Positions 11,160 through 17,593 of a stretch of DNA of 20,914 nucleotides are shown piece by piece. Under the pieces are notes generated by a model. That model did no database searches. It saw only the letters and a list, made by a program, of their open reading frames with translations, and had not been told where the DNA came from. Positions within the stretch are counted from its first letter, which is position 1. Each line of letters begins with the position of its first letter. A program made the position numbers and the translations under genes. Source of the stretch: Priapulus caudatus (Eukaryota > Priapulida > Priapulimorpha > Priapulimorphida > Priapulidae); contig NW_014577358.1 of assembly GCF_000485595.1 (NCBI RefSeq), positions 220,044-240,957 on the forward strand, read 5' to 3'.

Positions 11160-11746
11160 CTCGTTTAAACTAATGCACCTGTGAATTGAAGCGAACCATG
11201 AAGAACTATGCGCCGGTTTCGGCATTAATCAATACGGACAGAAATACTACTCATTTATTCCAAGCATTAGGCAAATCAGAATATATCGATTTTTATTTTC
11301 TGTATGTTCCATCAAACATCTATACGTATTATGCGATATTTGTAGCGCGAATGATGAATCATTTAGGATTCATAGAACGAACATTCGCAACGCATTTACT
11401 GATGCAGGTAGACGCACATTTAGAGCCGACATGTAAGATAGCGTCGACAAAAGCCGTGCACGCTACTACCCGAACGTGTTCTATTCCCCGAACTACCGCT
11501 GCGTCACCTAGTTATTCATGTACGGGGGTTATTTGGATTTATTTAGGGAAATGCCTTGGAGCGTTAACGTTGGACGACAACATCGTGAGTTGTCAGTTGT
11601 CGCCCGACGGATCGATGGTGGCGCTGGCGTTGCCGGGCTGGGAGAACGTGCTGACACTACGACTGCGCAAGCAACCACTGCAACCCGACACGGAATCATA
11701 CGGCAGCCCCGACCGCGCAGAGAATGTGTACACCGTAGCGGAGTAG
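517..11746 (+). CDS. NACHT and WD-repeat protein (NWD1/NWD2/QUI-1-like), C-terminal 820 residues, seven exons
   Basis: Joining exons 517-705, 2426-3280, 4990-5696, 7200-7398, 9339-9526, 10160-10284 and 11547-11746 gives one open frame of 820 residues plus TAG; intron phases are 0,0,2,0,2,1 and all introns are GT-AG. In-window residues 16-25 hold a NACHT Walker B (ILVDGIDE). Residues about 162-187 match the winged-helix-like block after NACHT modules, 238-314 match the linker typical of NWD proteins (HR, EYFSGRW, YNSRRLTELP), and about 457-790 form WD40 repeats. Family knowledge: these are STAND-class P-loop NTPases, cytosolic, in which nucleotide binding gates assembly and the propeller senses ligand or partner; C. 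elegans QUI-1 is needed for quinine avoidance. Walker A and the N-terminal part lie upstream of the window. Assignment to NWD1 versus NWD2 is not resolved. I am confident of the family and of most splice sites. Confidence 0.88.
776..1290. repeat. Degenerate 55-80 bp tandem repeat, about eight copies
   Basis: Each unit starts near GTTAGCTGTGGTGTTTTATT, followed by TTGATGTTGTTTGCGAGTG and a TTATTGTTTA tail. Copies start near 776, 855, 921, 981, 1044, 1102, 1168 and 1227. Unit length varies because the tail expands or contracts. It lies in the intron between exons A and B; the hydrophobic open frame across it comes from the T/G-rich sequence. Confidence 0.85.
1417..1848. repeat. 33 bp minisatellite, twelve units, with one open frame
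   Basis: Twelve 33 bp units (1417-1812) and a decayed part-unit to 1848 lie in the intron between exons A and B. Read on the + strand each unit encodes MAVDFYYDVRV or a near variant, ending at TAG 1846-1848; the other two + frames have stops in every unit. Six of nine variable positions are third codon positions. Eleven units contain GTAAGA, close to a 5' splice-site consensus. No upstream acceptor links the frame to exon A: a stop occurs at 1369-1371 and no AG lies between it and 1417. I therefore class it as a repeat, not an exon, with some reserve. Confidence 0.85.
1849..2425. other. Rest of intron A-B, no gene seen
   Basis: Unique sequence without a recognisable gene. It ends in a T/C-rich tract and the exon B acceptor. 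Short open frames on both strands at 2013-2370 have no recognisable motif. Confidence 0.55.
2426..3280 (+). CDS. NWD-like exon B: post-NACHT winged-helix and helical linker
   Basis: This is the largest exon, 285 codons, phase 0 to phase 0. The acceptor is TTTCGCCTCTTGCAG ending at 2425 and the donor is CATCAG/GTAATG at 3280/3281. It encodes in-window residues 64-348. Family landmarks in order are LLRHALGYLLLARDGVSHAE (162-181), followed by LLDLLS; a RFPPLLWARL block; LRHRSMADLL (238-247); EYFSGRWANGAEKP (264-277); YNSRRLTELP (305-314); and NWLLAKL near the end. The exon is very GC- and CpG-rich, with strong G/C third positions, an alanine run from a GCC repeat near 2822-2842 and a Lys-rich insert (GKKKG) at about residue 282. 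This composition differs sharply from the AT-rich introns on both sides. Confidence 0.9.
4278..4356. repeat. G-rich tandem repeat, about 31 bp unit
   Basis: Two and a half units share the pattern GGGTGGGTCCCG followed by GGGTGGG and a short ATCGNG linker. The + strand has several closely spaced runs of three or more G and could form a G-quadruplex. A related GGGTTGGGTCCGGG stands alone at the start of the window. Confidence 0.7.
4536..4886. repeat. Diffuse repeat of an ACGGAAACCGAGATACGATTA-like motif
   Basis: Decayed copies of a motif of the type GGAAACCGAGATACGATTA occur near 4536, 4591, 4630, 4668, 4740, 4820 and 4867, spaced roughly 40-80 bases. A separate 21 bp direct duplication starting CTAGCACTATA sits at 4690-4731. 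It looks like an old tandem array. The last copy ends about 100 bases before the exon C acceptor. Confidence 0.5.
4990..5696 (+). CDS. NWD-like exon C: end of linker and first three WD blades
   Basis: The exon has 707 bases, entering in phase 0 and leaving in phase 2 (AG completed by A of the next exon). The acceptor is CGTTTTCCAG ending at 4989; a second in-frame AG lies nine bases downstream at 4997-4998. The donor is GAAGACAG/GTGCGT at 5696/5697, a slightly weak site. Residues 349 to about 435 are an acidic helical region (LLLEVLRLSSHALENDPSQL). An alanine/aspartate-rich spacer follows (about 438-452). The first blades are VVSSIYRL...HVWDM (about 457-487), then KFIDDLKAVVLC...IYNLDTG, then YELHDQNHVVSM...HVIQISTG. 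The in-frame ATG at 4867 lies in the intron and is not treated as a start. Confidence 0.88.
5789..5928. mobile_element. Non-autonomous MITE-like foldback element
   Basis: A perfect 17 bp terminal inverted repeat, CAGGGGTTAATAATGAC at 5789-5805 and its complement at 5912-5928, bounds a 140 bp AT-rich element with no coding capacity. Six more bases (AATTTG) match after one mismatch. Inside are nested smaller inverted repeats built on CAAATTTGTC. The element sits in TA-rich sequence, and the eight bases on each side are ATATATAT, compatible with a TA duplication (Tc1/mariner) or an 8 bp duplication (hAT), although simple sequence makes this ambiguous. The CAGGG ends are common in hAT-type elements. 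Confidence 0.75.
6056..6327. repeat. 136 bp tandem duplication
   Basis: Two adjacent copies start with GCAGTTGTCAGGCAACGTGC at 6056 and 6192. They share a near-identical first 75 bases and a more diverged T-rich second half ending near GTCTAGGGG. Their close similarity points to a relatively recent duplication. Confidence 0.88.
6817..7199. repeat. Pyrimidine-rich degenerate repeat running into a 3' splice site
   Basis: About 380 bases are dominated by C and T. A loosely repeated unit of the type CTCACTTCGCTCGCTGTTCG then TTTTATTCTCTTC recurs roughly every 35-60 bases. It runs into the exon D acceptor at 7199, making an unusually long polypyrimidine region. Three overlapping Ser/Phe/Leu-rich open frames are artefacts of the composition. 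Confidence 0.7.
7200..7398 (+). CDS. NWD-like exon D: WD blade 4 and start of blade 5
   Basis: The exon has 199 bases, entering in phase 2 and leaving in phase 0. The acceptor is AATTTCCCCCACAG ending at 7199, behind about 380 bases of pyrimidine-rich repeat. The donor is TGCAAG/GTACGA at 7398/7399. The split codon gives Arg584, and the join reads GEDRFLNSLTVSS. The segment YLVCGDETQKPTPLLVWDL (597-615) is a very characteristic NWD block and is among the strongest evidence for the family. It ends in LTVSSDGHFVVCACK. Confidence 0.92.
7406..7665. repeat. 57 bp minisatellite, about four copies, starting at the exon D donor
   Basis: Copies of GTCTCTGGAGTAYCTTCCCC followed by CGCCCCCTATTGTCGCC and a CTCGGAGCACTCTCC-like end start at 7425, 7481, 7538 and 7595. 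CCTCGKAGCACTGCGCCCCG occurs at both ends of the array (about 7407 and 7645). The array begins within about ten bases of the GT at 7399. Because 57 is a multiple of three and the unit has few stops, all three + frames stay open for 60 or more codons. None is linked in frame to exon D, whose frame meets TAG at 7411-7413. Confidence 0.85.
9233..9282. repeat. (GT)n/(GTGC)n microsatellite
   Basis: A run of GT dinucleotides is followed by GTGC tetranucleotides in the intron just before exon E. It is an alternating purine-pyrimidine tract. Confidence 0.95.
9339..9526 (+). CDS. NWD-like exon E: WD blades 5-6
   Basis: The exon has 188 bases, entering in phase 0 and leaving in phase 2 (AA completed by G). 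The acceptor is CATCTTCCTTGCAG ending at 9338, and the donor is CTGCAA/GTACGT at 9526/9527. A competing GT at 9531 would leave phase 0 and spoil the join TGTCK-FTMKGH. It encodes VVIYDLTTGT (661-670), AIAISSEADWVTTALDNG (683-700) and ILLWDLTTGTC (702-712), which are standard strands c and d of WD40 blades. Confidence 0.9.
9527..10159. other. Intron between exons E and F
   Basis: The first 330 bases are unique sequence with no recognised gene; a faint tRNA-like box A (AAGCCCAGTGG) lies near 9691-9701. The rest is the 59-63 bp array that ends at the acceptor. Confidence 0.6.
9861..10159. repeat. 59-63 bp tandem array carrying acceptor-like motifs, ending at the exon F acceptor
   Basis: Five copies are marked by ACTAGTTCG or ACTATTGTTCG at 9882, 9941, 10000, 10063 and 10122. 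Each contains GCAGATATTTTTTTGCATTC or a variant. Three inter-copy junctions end in TTCCAG, one has mutated to TTCCAT, and the array opens with TTCCAG. The true acceptor GTTTTTTTCTGCAG occupies the equivalent place in the last copy. Confidence 0.88.
10160..10284 (+). CDS. NWD-like exon F: WD blade 7
   Basis: The exon has 125 bases, entering in phase 2 and leaving in phase 1. The acceptor is GTTTTTTTCTGCAG ending at 10159 and the donor is ATACAG/GTAATG at 10284/10285. It encodes the canonical GH (718-719) and WD (750-751) pair: FTMKGHYSAVDNLIASTDGS and SVRLWDLNTG. The acceptor lies at the end of a 59-63 bp tandem array whose units carry similar acceptor motifs. Using the nearest upstream look-alike (AG at 10103-10104) would shift the frame and meet TGA after eleven more codons. 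Confidence 0.9.
10285..11546. other. Intron between exons F and G
   Basis: About 870 bases of G/T-rich simple sequence (10297-11165), broken near 10430-10520 by unique sequence, are followed by about 380 bases of unique sequence before the acceptor. No exon is required between F and G. Confidence 0.65.
10297..11165. repeat. G/T-rich low-complexity tract with (GT)n blocks
   Basis: Pure GT runs lie at about 10301-10323, 10352-10374 and 11109-11154, separated by degenerate GTGC, GTGTGC and CGTGTG sequence. The + strand is strongly enriched in G and T. Its complement contains the longest open frame in the window, 390 codons of His, Thr, Ala and Arg at 10053-11225, which is a composition artefact that also runs antisense across exon F. 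Confidence 0.9.
11547..11746 (+). CDS. NWD-like terminal exon G: last WD strands, C-terminus and stop
   Basis: The exon has 200 bases to the TAG at 11744-11746. The acceptor is GGATTTATTTAG ending at 11546; joining G/GG restores WDLNTG-KCLGALTLDD, an ordinary WD40 transition, which fixes the site. It encodes IVSCQLSPDGSMVALALPGW, a final partial blade, and then a short polar tail ending TVAE. The same frame stays open in the intron back to 11186. I do not treat that as coding because WD homology begins exactly at the AG. Confidence 0.87.
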
Positions 11747-12120
11747 CGCCCGCCGCTCGCCACTCCGCGACCTTTCGTTCATCCACATCGTTGCTTTGTT
11801 GCTAATCACCTCCGAGGTTTGACGCGCGCCTTGTTTTCTGAAACTAGACGGGGATTTGTGGAGGCGGTAGTTACCGCTTGGTGGCCCCCCAAAGCGTGCA
11901 GAACGCAAGGGTCTGTCACGACGTCAAGCATTATTAGCAGGAAGATGGGTTTTACTGTCTCGGAAGCAGAGAGGGCCCAGTGACACCAGGTTTGCAAACG
12001 CGTGGCATTACGTGTTATTTTGATGAAATCGTGTGAAACAGGCCATTACCGATGGGCATTACTCAAGTGCAGTTGCGCTAGGCAGTTCGCCAGCGTAATA
12101 AAAACTTGACCGAATGCCAT
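11747..12120 (+). other. Probable 3' UTR of the NWD-like gene with AATAAA
   Basis: Unique sequence after the TAG with a canonical AATAAA at 12097-12102, about 350 bases downstream of the stop. No earlier canonical signal was noticed. The cleavage site is not defined. Confidence 0.5.
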
Positions 12121-12440
12121 ACCGAATTCGAAACGTTTGGCGCAAACTGCCGCAATGACGCGTGATGTTATCCGAAGTGGAGTTCCAAGTTTGGAAATGT
12201 TATCTAAAATTCTATGGTCTTACTCTTGACACCTTGTTGTGGGTGAGAAGTGGGGCGCCATGCCACTGCTTAGCTTGTCGTGTGCACCAGCAACGACAGC
12301 AGTAGGCGCCGAACGCCGCTAATATCAGTACGTCACGAGTACTACACATCCGATCAATCCACCGTTCGATCAGAACGCGGGTGATCGATCAGGTGATATT
12401 AAGATGACGATTTCCGTTCAAGCCACGCGTTTACGCGTAG

Positions 12441-12951
12441 CGCGTCACCGGAGCGTATTGTGTGGCACCGTGGAGCGTTGCGTGTCACTGGAGAGCATTG
12501 TGTGGCACCGTGGAGCGTTGCGTGTCACTGGAGAGCATTGTGTGGCACCGTGGAGCGTTGCGTGTCACCATAGAGTATTGTGTGGCACCGTGGAGCGTTG
12601 CGTGTCACTGGAGTGCATTGTGTGGCATTGTGGAGCGTTGCGTGTCACCAGAGAGTATTGTGTGGCTCCGTGGAGCGTTGCGTATCACTGGAGAGTATTG
12701 TGTGGCTCCGTGGAGCGTTGCGTGTTACTGGAGAGTATTGTGTGGCACCGCAGAACTTTGCGTGTCACCAGAAAGTATTGTATGGCACCGCAGAGCGTTG
12801 CGTGTCACCGGAGAATAATACGTGTCACTATAGAGCGTTAACGTATCACCACAGAGCGCTACGTGTCACTAGAGTGTGTTACGTGTCACTAGAGAGTGTT
12901 ACGTGTCAGCAGATAGTGTGGTACGTGTCACCAAAAAGTGTTATGTTGTAA
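12441..12951. repeat. 40 bp higher-order tandem repeat made of two 20 bp halves
   Basis: The unit TGTGGCACCGTGGAGCGTTG followed by CGTGTCACTGGAGAGCATTG recurs at exactly 40 bp over about 12460-12820. The two halves agree at 14 of 20 positions, so the array is a dimer of an older 20 bp monomer. After about 12820 it decays into irregular 20-26 bp monomers (ACGTGTCACTAGAGAGTGTT type). Three long open frames on the + strand arise because the unit has almost no stops and a 40 bp period rotates frames; I do not regard them as genes. Confidence 0.93.
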
Positions 12952-13064
12952 CATTTACCTGTTATCGTAGTTTTAACAATAGTTATTAGATAAATATGTA
13001 TGTATGGTTTGAAAAAGATTTCCCTTGCAGAAGTGCTTTCTTACTTAGCTATCCCATACCTGCT

Positions 13065-13101
<37 letters not shown>

Positions 13102-13460
13102 CTGAGTGTAAAAAATAGTTTCCAGTGACGTATAGGTTACAGCTACGTGAGCCTTTAATGTAAAGACGCAGTTATAAACAGAACAACAAAAACAACAACA
13201 ATCAAAACAACGATAACAACAACAACAACAACAACAATAAACAGCACCAATAACAGTCTGTGTAGGTTGGGTTTAAGACGTTCAGATAAGGTCTCAACAT
13301 GTTTTTTTCGAATGTTGGATAATTCATATTTATCCGTTGTAAGTAGTTAAAAAAAACTTTTCGGATTGATTTATGTGAATGTACGTACAAACCGCTAGAT
13401 TTCAGGAAACCATTCATACACGCAGCTGTCATTTCGTGCAAAGTAGCGCTATTTGACATC
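12952..13460. other. Intergenic, AT-rich with (TA)n and (AAC)n
   Basis: It contains a TA tract at 13068-13098 and an AAC/CAACAA tract at about 13176-13245. No gene is recognisable. Confidence 0.6.
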
Positions 13461-13477
13461 AAACGTATTCACGTATG

Positions 13478-13945
13478 CTCGCACGCACGCACGCACGCAT
13501 CATCGCACGCACGCCCGCACGCACGCCCGCACGCACGCCCGCACACGCTTGCCTTGGTCCGCACCTATGCCTTCCCGCACGCATGCCCGCACGCATGCCC
13601 GCATGCATGCACGCATTCACAGACGCATGCGCGCCGTAGGTACGACCGCACATATAGATCGCGCGCACGCATGCCCGCATACACGCACGCATTCACAGAC
13701 GCGAGTACGCATCCCCGCACGCACGCCTGCATGGACGGACACGCGCACGCACGCCCACACTCACAACGTACGTACATACGTACAAAAACATACACACCTA
13801 CACGCAACAACACACATGCATGAACACGCCAGCACGCCCACACGCCCGCCCGCACGCACGCATACACGCACGCACGGATACACGCACGCACACACATAGA
13901 CACACAAACGATTATACGCACGCGCGCACGCATGCACATACAGTG
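13478..13945. repeat. (CGCA)n-type low-complexity tract
   Basis: Imperfect CGCA/CGCC/CATG tetranucleotides cover about 470 bases. Open frames on both strands, rich in Thr/His/Arg or Ala/Cys/Val, are composition artefacts. A complementary GTGC tract lies at 14200-14231. Confidence 0.9.
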
Positions 13946-14199
13946 TGCATTATCGATCTTACTGTTGCCTGTAAATAAGACAGGATAGAGCAAAGTAATG
14001 TGAGTATACGCATCTTTTATATTCGTTCTTTTCTCTGCTGTTGCAATCCGCACAAGTTTTGATGTCAAGAAGGCACTACGACGATAGTTGCTACGCGTGT
14101 CATGACGTTTTGTGAACGTTATGCAGTCAACAGTCATCATGTTACCAACCCCCTTATCTAATTGAGTGTTGTAATGTTTTGATGTATATATACTTCCGT

Positions 14200-14231
14200 C
14201 CGTGCGTGCGTGCGTGCGTGCGTGCGTGCGT
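14200..14231. repeat. (GTGC)n microsatellite
   Basis: Seven or so GTGC units lie in opposite orientation to the CGCA tract 260 bases upstream, so the two could anneal within one strand. Confidence 0.9.
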
Positions 14232-16232
14232 ACACGCGCCATTGTGACCTAGATGAAAACAGTGTTGTTACATCATGCGATTTGTACCTATGTGTACGCT
14301 TTGTAAGGCCACCGTGTGCATACGCGTCGCTCTCTCGGTCGCTGCCCGCACCCCCTCAACTCGCCGTGTCTTGCCCCCTACCCCCGTTCGTTCCCTGCAG
14401 CTAGCTGGCGCGTAGACTCGTACATTCTCACTCGGACGAGCCGTAGATGCTATACGTTGGGCTCTTCTCTTACATACATCTGTCATCTCCCGTCGTTGTT
14501 GCCGTTGGTATAGTAGTATTGTTAAAATTGCTACTTGTAAAATAGGTGTGTAGTTTCTTTTTGTGTGTCAATTAAATATCTTCCTCGATATATCTCAGAT
14601 ATCTTCTACGTATATATCTCTCTAATTCAGACTAATCAAGTCTACGTAACCCTCGTCGTATTACAAGCAATGCAAGATTACTGCTGCTATGTACACCGTG
14701 TTAGACAACACGTAACGCAGTGTAACTACACACAGCCACTTAAGAATGTTATGCTATTTTATCATTTTAATTTGTCAAAGAATATTTATTCGTCTTTCGT
14801 TCAATGGGAAATTTGTTAGGTAGGATGCAACACTACTAGCTCTGACACTGACACAGACACTGATCATTATGTATGTTACTATATTTTAAATGCTTTTAGA
14901 TACAACGAAATGCTGAGCAACATTTAATAACTAACTATATAAACCCTATCATAATAATGTAAGGCCAATATTGATCACCACACAACGTTGTTGTCCAGCA
15001 GCTAGGATTTCTATAAACCTTCCATAGAAGTTATCAGCTAAAAACGGCAGCAGTAGCCTATTCATAGGTGCTTATTTGATTATTTTCGAATGCCATTATT
15101 TCGATAAATATATACAAGTATGTTAAGACTTTACGCTTTATATTTTTTCGTTACTTCAGAGAACGTGAAAGATAGCAGACATTAAAGTCAACGGCCACCG
15201 GTTGTACGACGCCAGCGCCATCTAACGGAGATCTTTAGGCAAACACTCGCTACCACATTTGGTTATAATTTAAAAAAATAAATTTCAATGTTGGCCTGCT
15301 TTGGTTACCACTCGTCCACGTTACCAACGCCGGGAATGCTCTACACCGCGTACAGACACACTGTTCGTCACCAACGAGCTCAGGAGATCACAAAGGAATG
15401 TTGATGTCTGTCTCTTTTGGAGCCAATGATTTTGCTTTTCATCTTTTTTTCTAAACAATTTTTCGATCCTAATTAGATTAAATTAAATTGATCAATTCAA
15501 TTTTTCAGACTTTATAACACCATGGGACGGGTAAGCTACTTCCTGAAATTACTTGAACAATTTTAATTACAGAGAGATGTCTCTCTACGCTCTCAATATA
15601 TATTTTTTTAATTCATCACTAATTAAGTGACGGCAAAAATTTTGAATTCATACAAAAAGATGCTTTTTTGTTATTTCTCATAAATAGTAAATAGTTGGGA
15701 CCTAAACTTTTAAACATAAGTTGTTCATAATAGGAACTAAAAAAAAGTCTCTGGAATTTTTTTCAAATGCTTTAATTTAGGAAATAAGTTAAAAATATTT
15801 ATGAAAATTTGTAGTGATTTTCAAAACGTAACAATTTCGTAAATAAAGAACCATAACTTATAAAATATAATATTTAAAAAAAATTCTTGGGGGCCTTTTT
15901 TCCTTTGATATGTTAACATTGAAGCGTAACAAAAAATTTTGGAATCGGAGTTGTGAGTTTCGAGAAATAGCGTTTGAAAAATCAGCAACTTCAGCATTTC
16001 TATCAATGGAGATATTAGCACTTTTCTACATTTCCCATGATTTAATTGACCGAAAATCACCTCCCAACCTTAACAGTATCCTTAATAATGTAAGATTTAT
16101 ATAATATCATATTCATTATGTGTTGAAATTATAATTACAAGTTAATTTATAATCTTCCAATTCCTATTAGCCTGTACTACCCGTGATCGTACGTCCATCA
16201 TCGAACTTTCATTCTAATATCGTTTGAAGAGT
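14232..16232. other. Intergenic region between the convergent gene ends
   Basis: About 2 kb, increasingly AT-rich, without a recognisable gene, RNA or element. Short open frames at 14565-14819 and 15821-16104 have no motif. The part next to 16233 should hold the 3' UTR of the minus-strand gene, but I saw no canonical AATAAA on that strand in the first 200 bases past the stop. Confidence 0.5.
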
Positions 16233-16789
16233 CTAGAAGTAATTGGCATTGACATTCCGTCGTATCACCGAACATTGCTGCGAAGGTACGGACGTGACGG
16301 AATACGTCCCACAGATGTCGCCACCGGCCGACTGCACGACGCCAACGCCGCGATGCGTCTTCGTCGAGGCGTCGGCAAACGGGAAGTCGTCGCACAGATT
16401 GTACATCTGCGAGCTGCTATTGTTGCTGTCGTCCGACGCTCCGAGAAACAAAGTGTCGGCTGCGGCGGTGACGTGATATTGACAGGCGGACGACGCGCCC
16501 TCTAGACACGGCTGCCGAGAAATGCCGACATCATTCTCGAATGTGTCGATAGATGGCGCCAGGAGGCTCGGTTGTGAGATAGGAGTTTGGCTCTCGAAGT
16601 TAAGGCTCCTATGCGGCGCAGCATGTCTCGTTGTCGCGGTGGTCTTAAATTCGTAGGCAGAGGGCGCGCTCGGAGAATGTTCGCACATTGTTTCAGAATA
16701 GATGCGATTGATCTGGTGGTGGTCTCTTGTGCTCATGACGTCATCGCGCTGTGCCGTACACGGATATCGCTTTGTTGATTGCACCAAAT
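16233..16789 (-). CDS. RFX-like terminal exon: low-complexity C-terminal tail and stop
   Basis: The exon has 557 bases from the acceptor GGGCATTTCAG above 16789 to the TAG at 16235-16233. It enters in phase 1 and encodes residues 280-464. The tail is polar, rich in Ser, Thr, Asp and His, with short motifs such as SQPSLLAPSIDTF and no domain I recognise. RFX4-type proteins have similarly disordered tails that act in transcriptional regulation, but sequence conservation cannot be judged by eye. Confidence 0.8.
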
Positions 16790-17540
16790 CTGAAATGCCC
16801 AGCATAATCGAATATTTTGGAGAGCTGCAGTGATTTTAAACTAATATTGCGAGAAGTGGTTCCAATGCTGCCCTCTAGACGGATGCGCATGATTTTGCAA
16901 ATTTGAAAGATTAAAGTGACATCATTAGAGATTTAATCAGGAGATAATTGGTATAATCACAACGATATTAACATTGTAATAATTATGAGATCAATCGCTG
17001 AATATTAGCTCTTGATAAGGTTAAGAACGCGCGAACTCTTAAATATAAATAACATAACATGGTCTAAGTGCAATTAATATACAGATAACTCAATTAGTGA
17101 TATCCTAATCGTTGATATTTGATAAACTTTGTCTATTTCCGTCTTCGGTATAGTCCCCCTTGGCCTTTGAAGATTAATATTTTACGAAGTTACGAGATTA
17201 TCCTGCTGATTTCATTCAAAAGTTACTGTGATTATACCTGGACATTTCATGCATCTCTCCATGTCACTCGTTAGTGTCTCTTCAAATTGTCGTAACTTCT
17301 GCGTTTCGGCGACGAGCAGAATGTACTCGTTCAGCATGAGATTCAGAACGTGCGCCGATCCGAATGACGTGGCTCCACCTAGCGTCAGATCTCTCATCAC
17401 CATAGACGCAGCCGAAGACCAGATCAATACGAAGTTGTCCATGTTAAGCGCCGAGGCATTCTCAGCGGTCTCCTCTTCCTAATATACGAGAACCCCGCAT
17501 ATAGAAATAAAGAAGCCGCGAAAAAGCATGACAGCGTAAA

Positions 17541-17593
<53 letters not shown>

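Noticed and set aside
10053-11225. 390-codon minus-strand open frame, the longest in the window
   Set aside because: It is made of His-Thr, Ala and Arg from a GT/GTGC-rich tract and runs antisense through a confirmed WD exon; no motif and no independent support.
11186-11546. In-frame upstream extension of the terminal NWD exon (about 120 codons)
   Set aside because: WD homology and the phase 1 join begin exactly at the AG at 11546. The only other good AG tested (11406-11407) gives the wrong phase.
12404-12951. Three overlapping + frames of 118-145 codons rich in Cys, Val, Trp and His
   Set aside because: All come from the stop-poor 40 bp repeat cycling through frames.
13478-13945. Possible CRISPR-like or regularly spaced array
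   Set aside because: Units are imperfect tetranucleotides without spacers; the host is eukaryotic. The same holds for the other tandem arrays, which have no unique spacers.
13453-14242. Open frames on both strands up to 225 codons
   Set aside because: They translate the CGCA-type simple repeat and its flanks; composition explains them.
15520-15575. ATGGGACGG/GTAAGC followed by TTTTAATTACAG, looking like a start codon and mini-intron
   Set aside because: The implied intron is only about 40 bases and the following frames carry no recognisable protein; likely chance in AT-rich DNA.
16224-16805. + strand open frames across the last RFX exon
   Set aside because: Antisense shadows; the minus-strand exon joins in phase to the RFX chain and ends in a stop.
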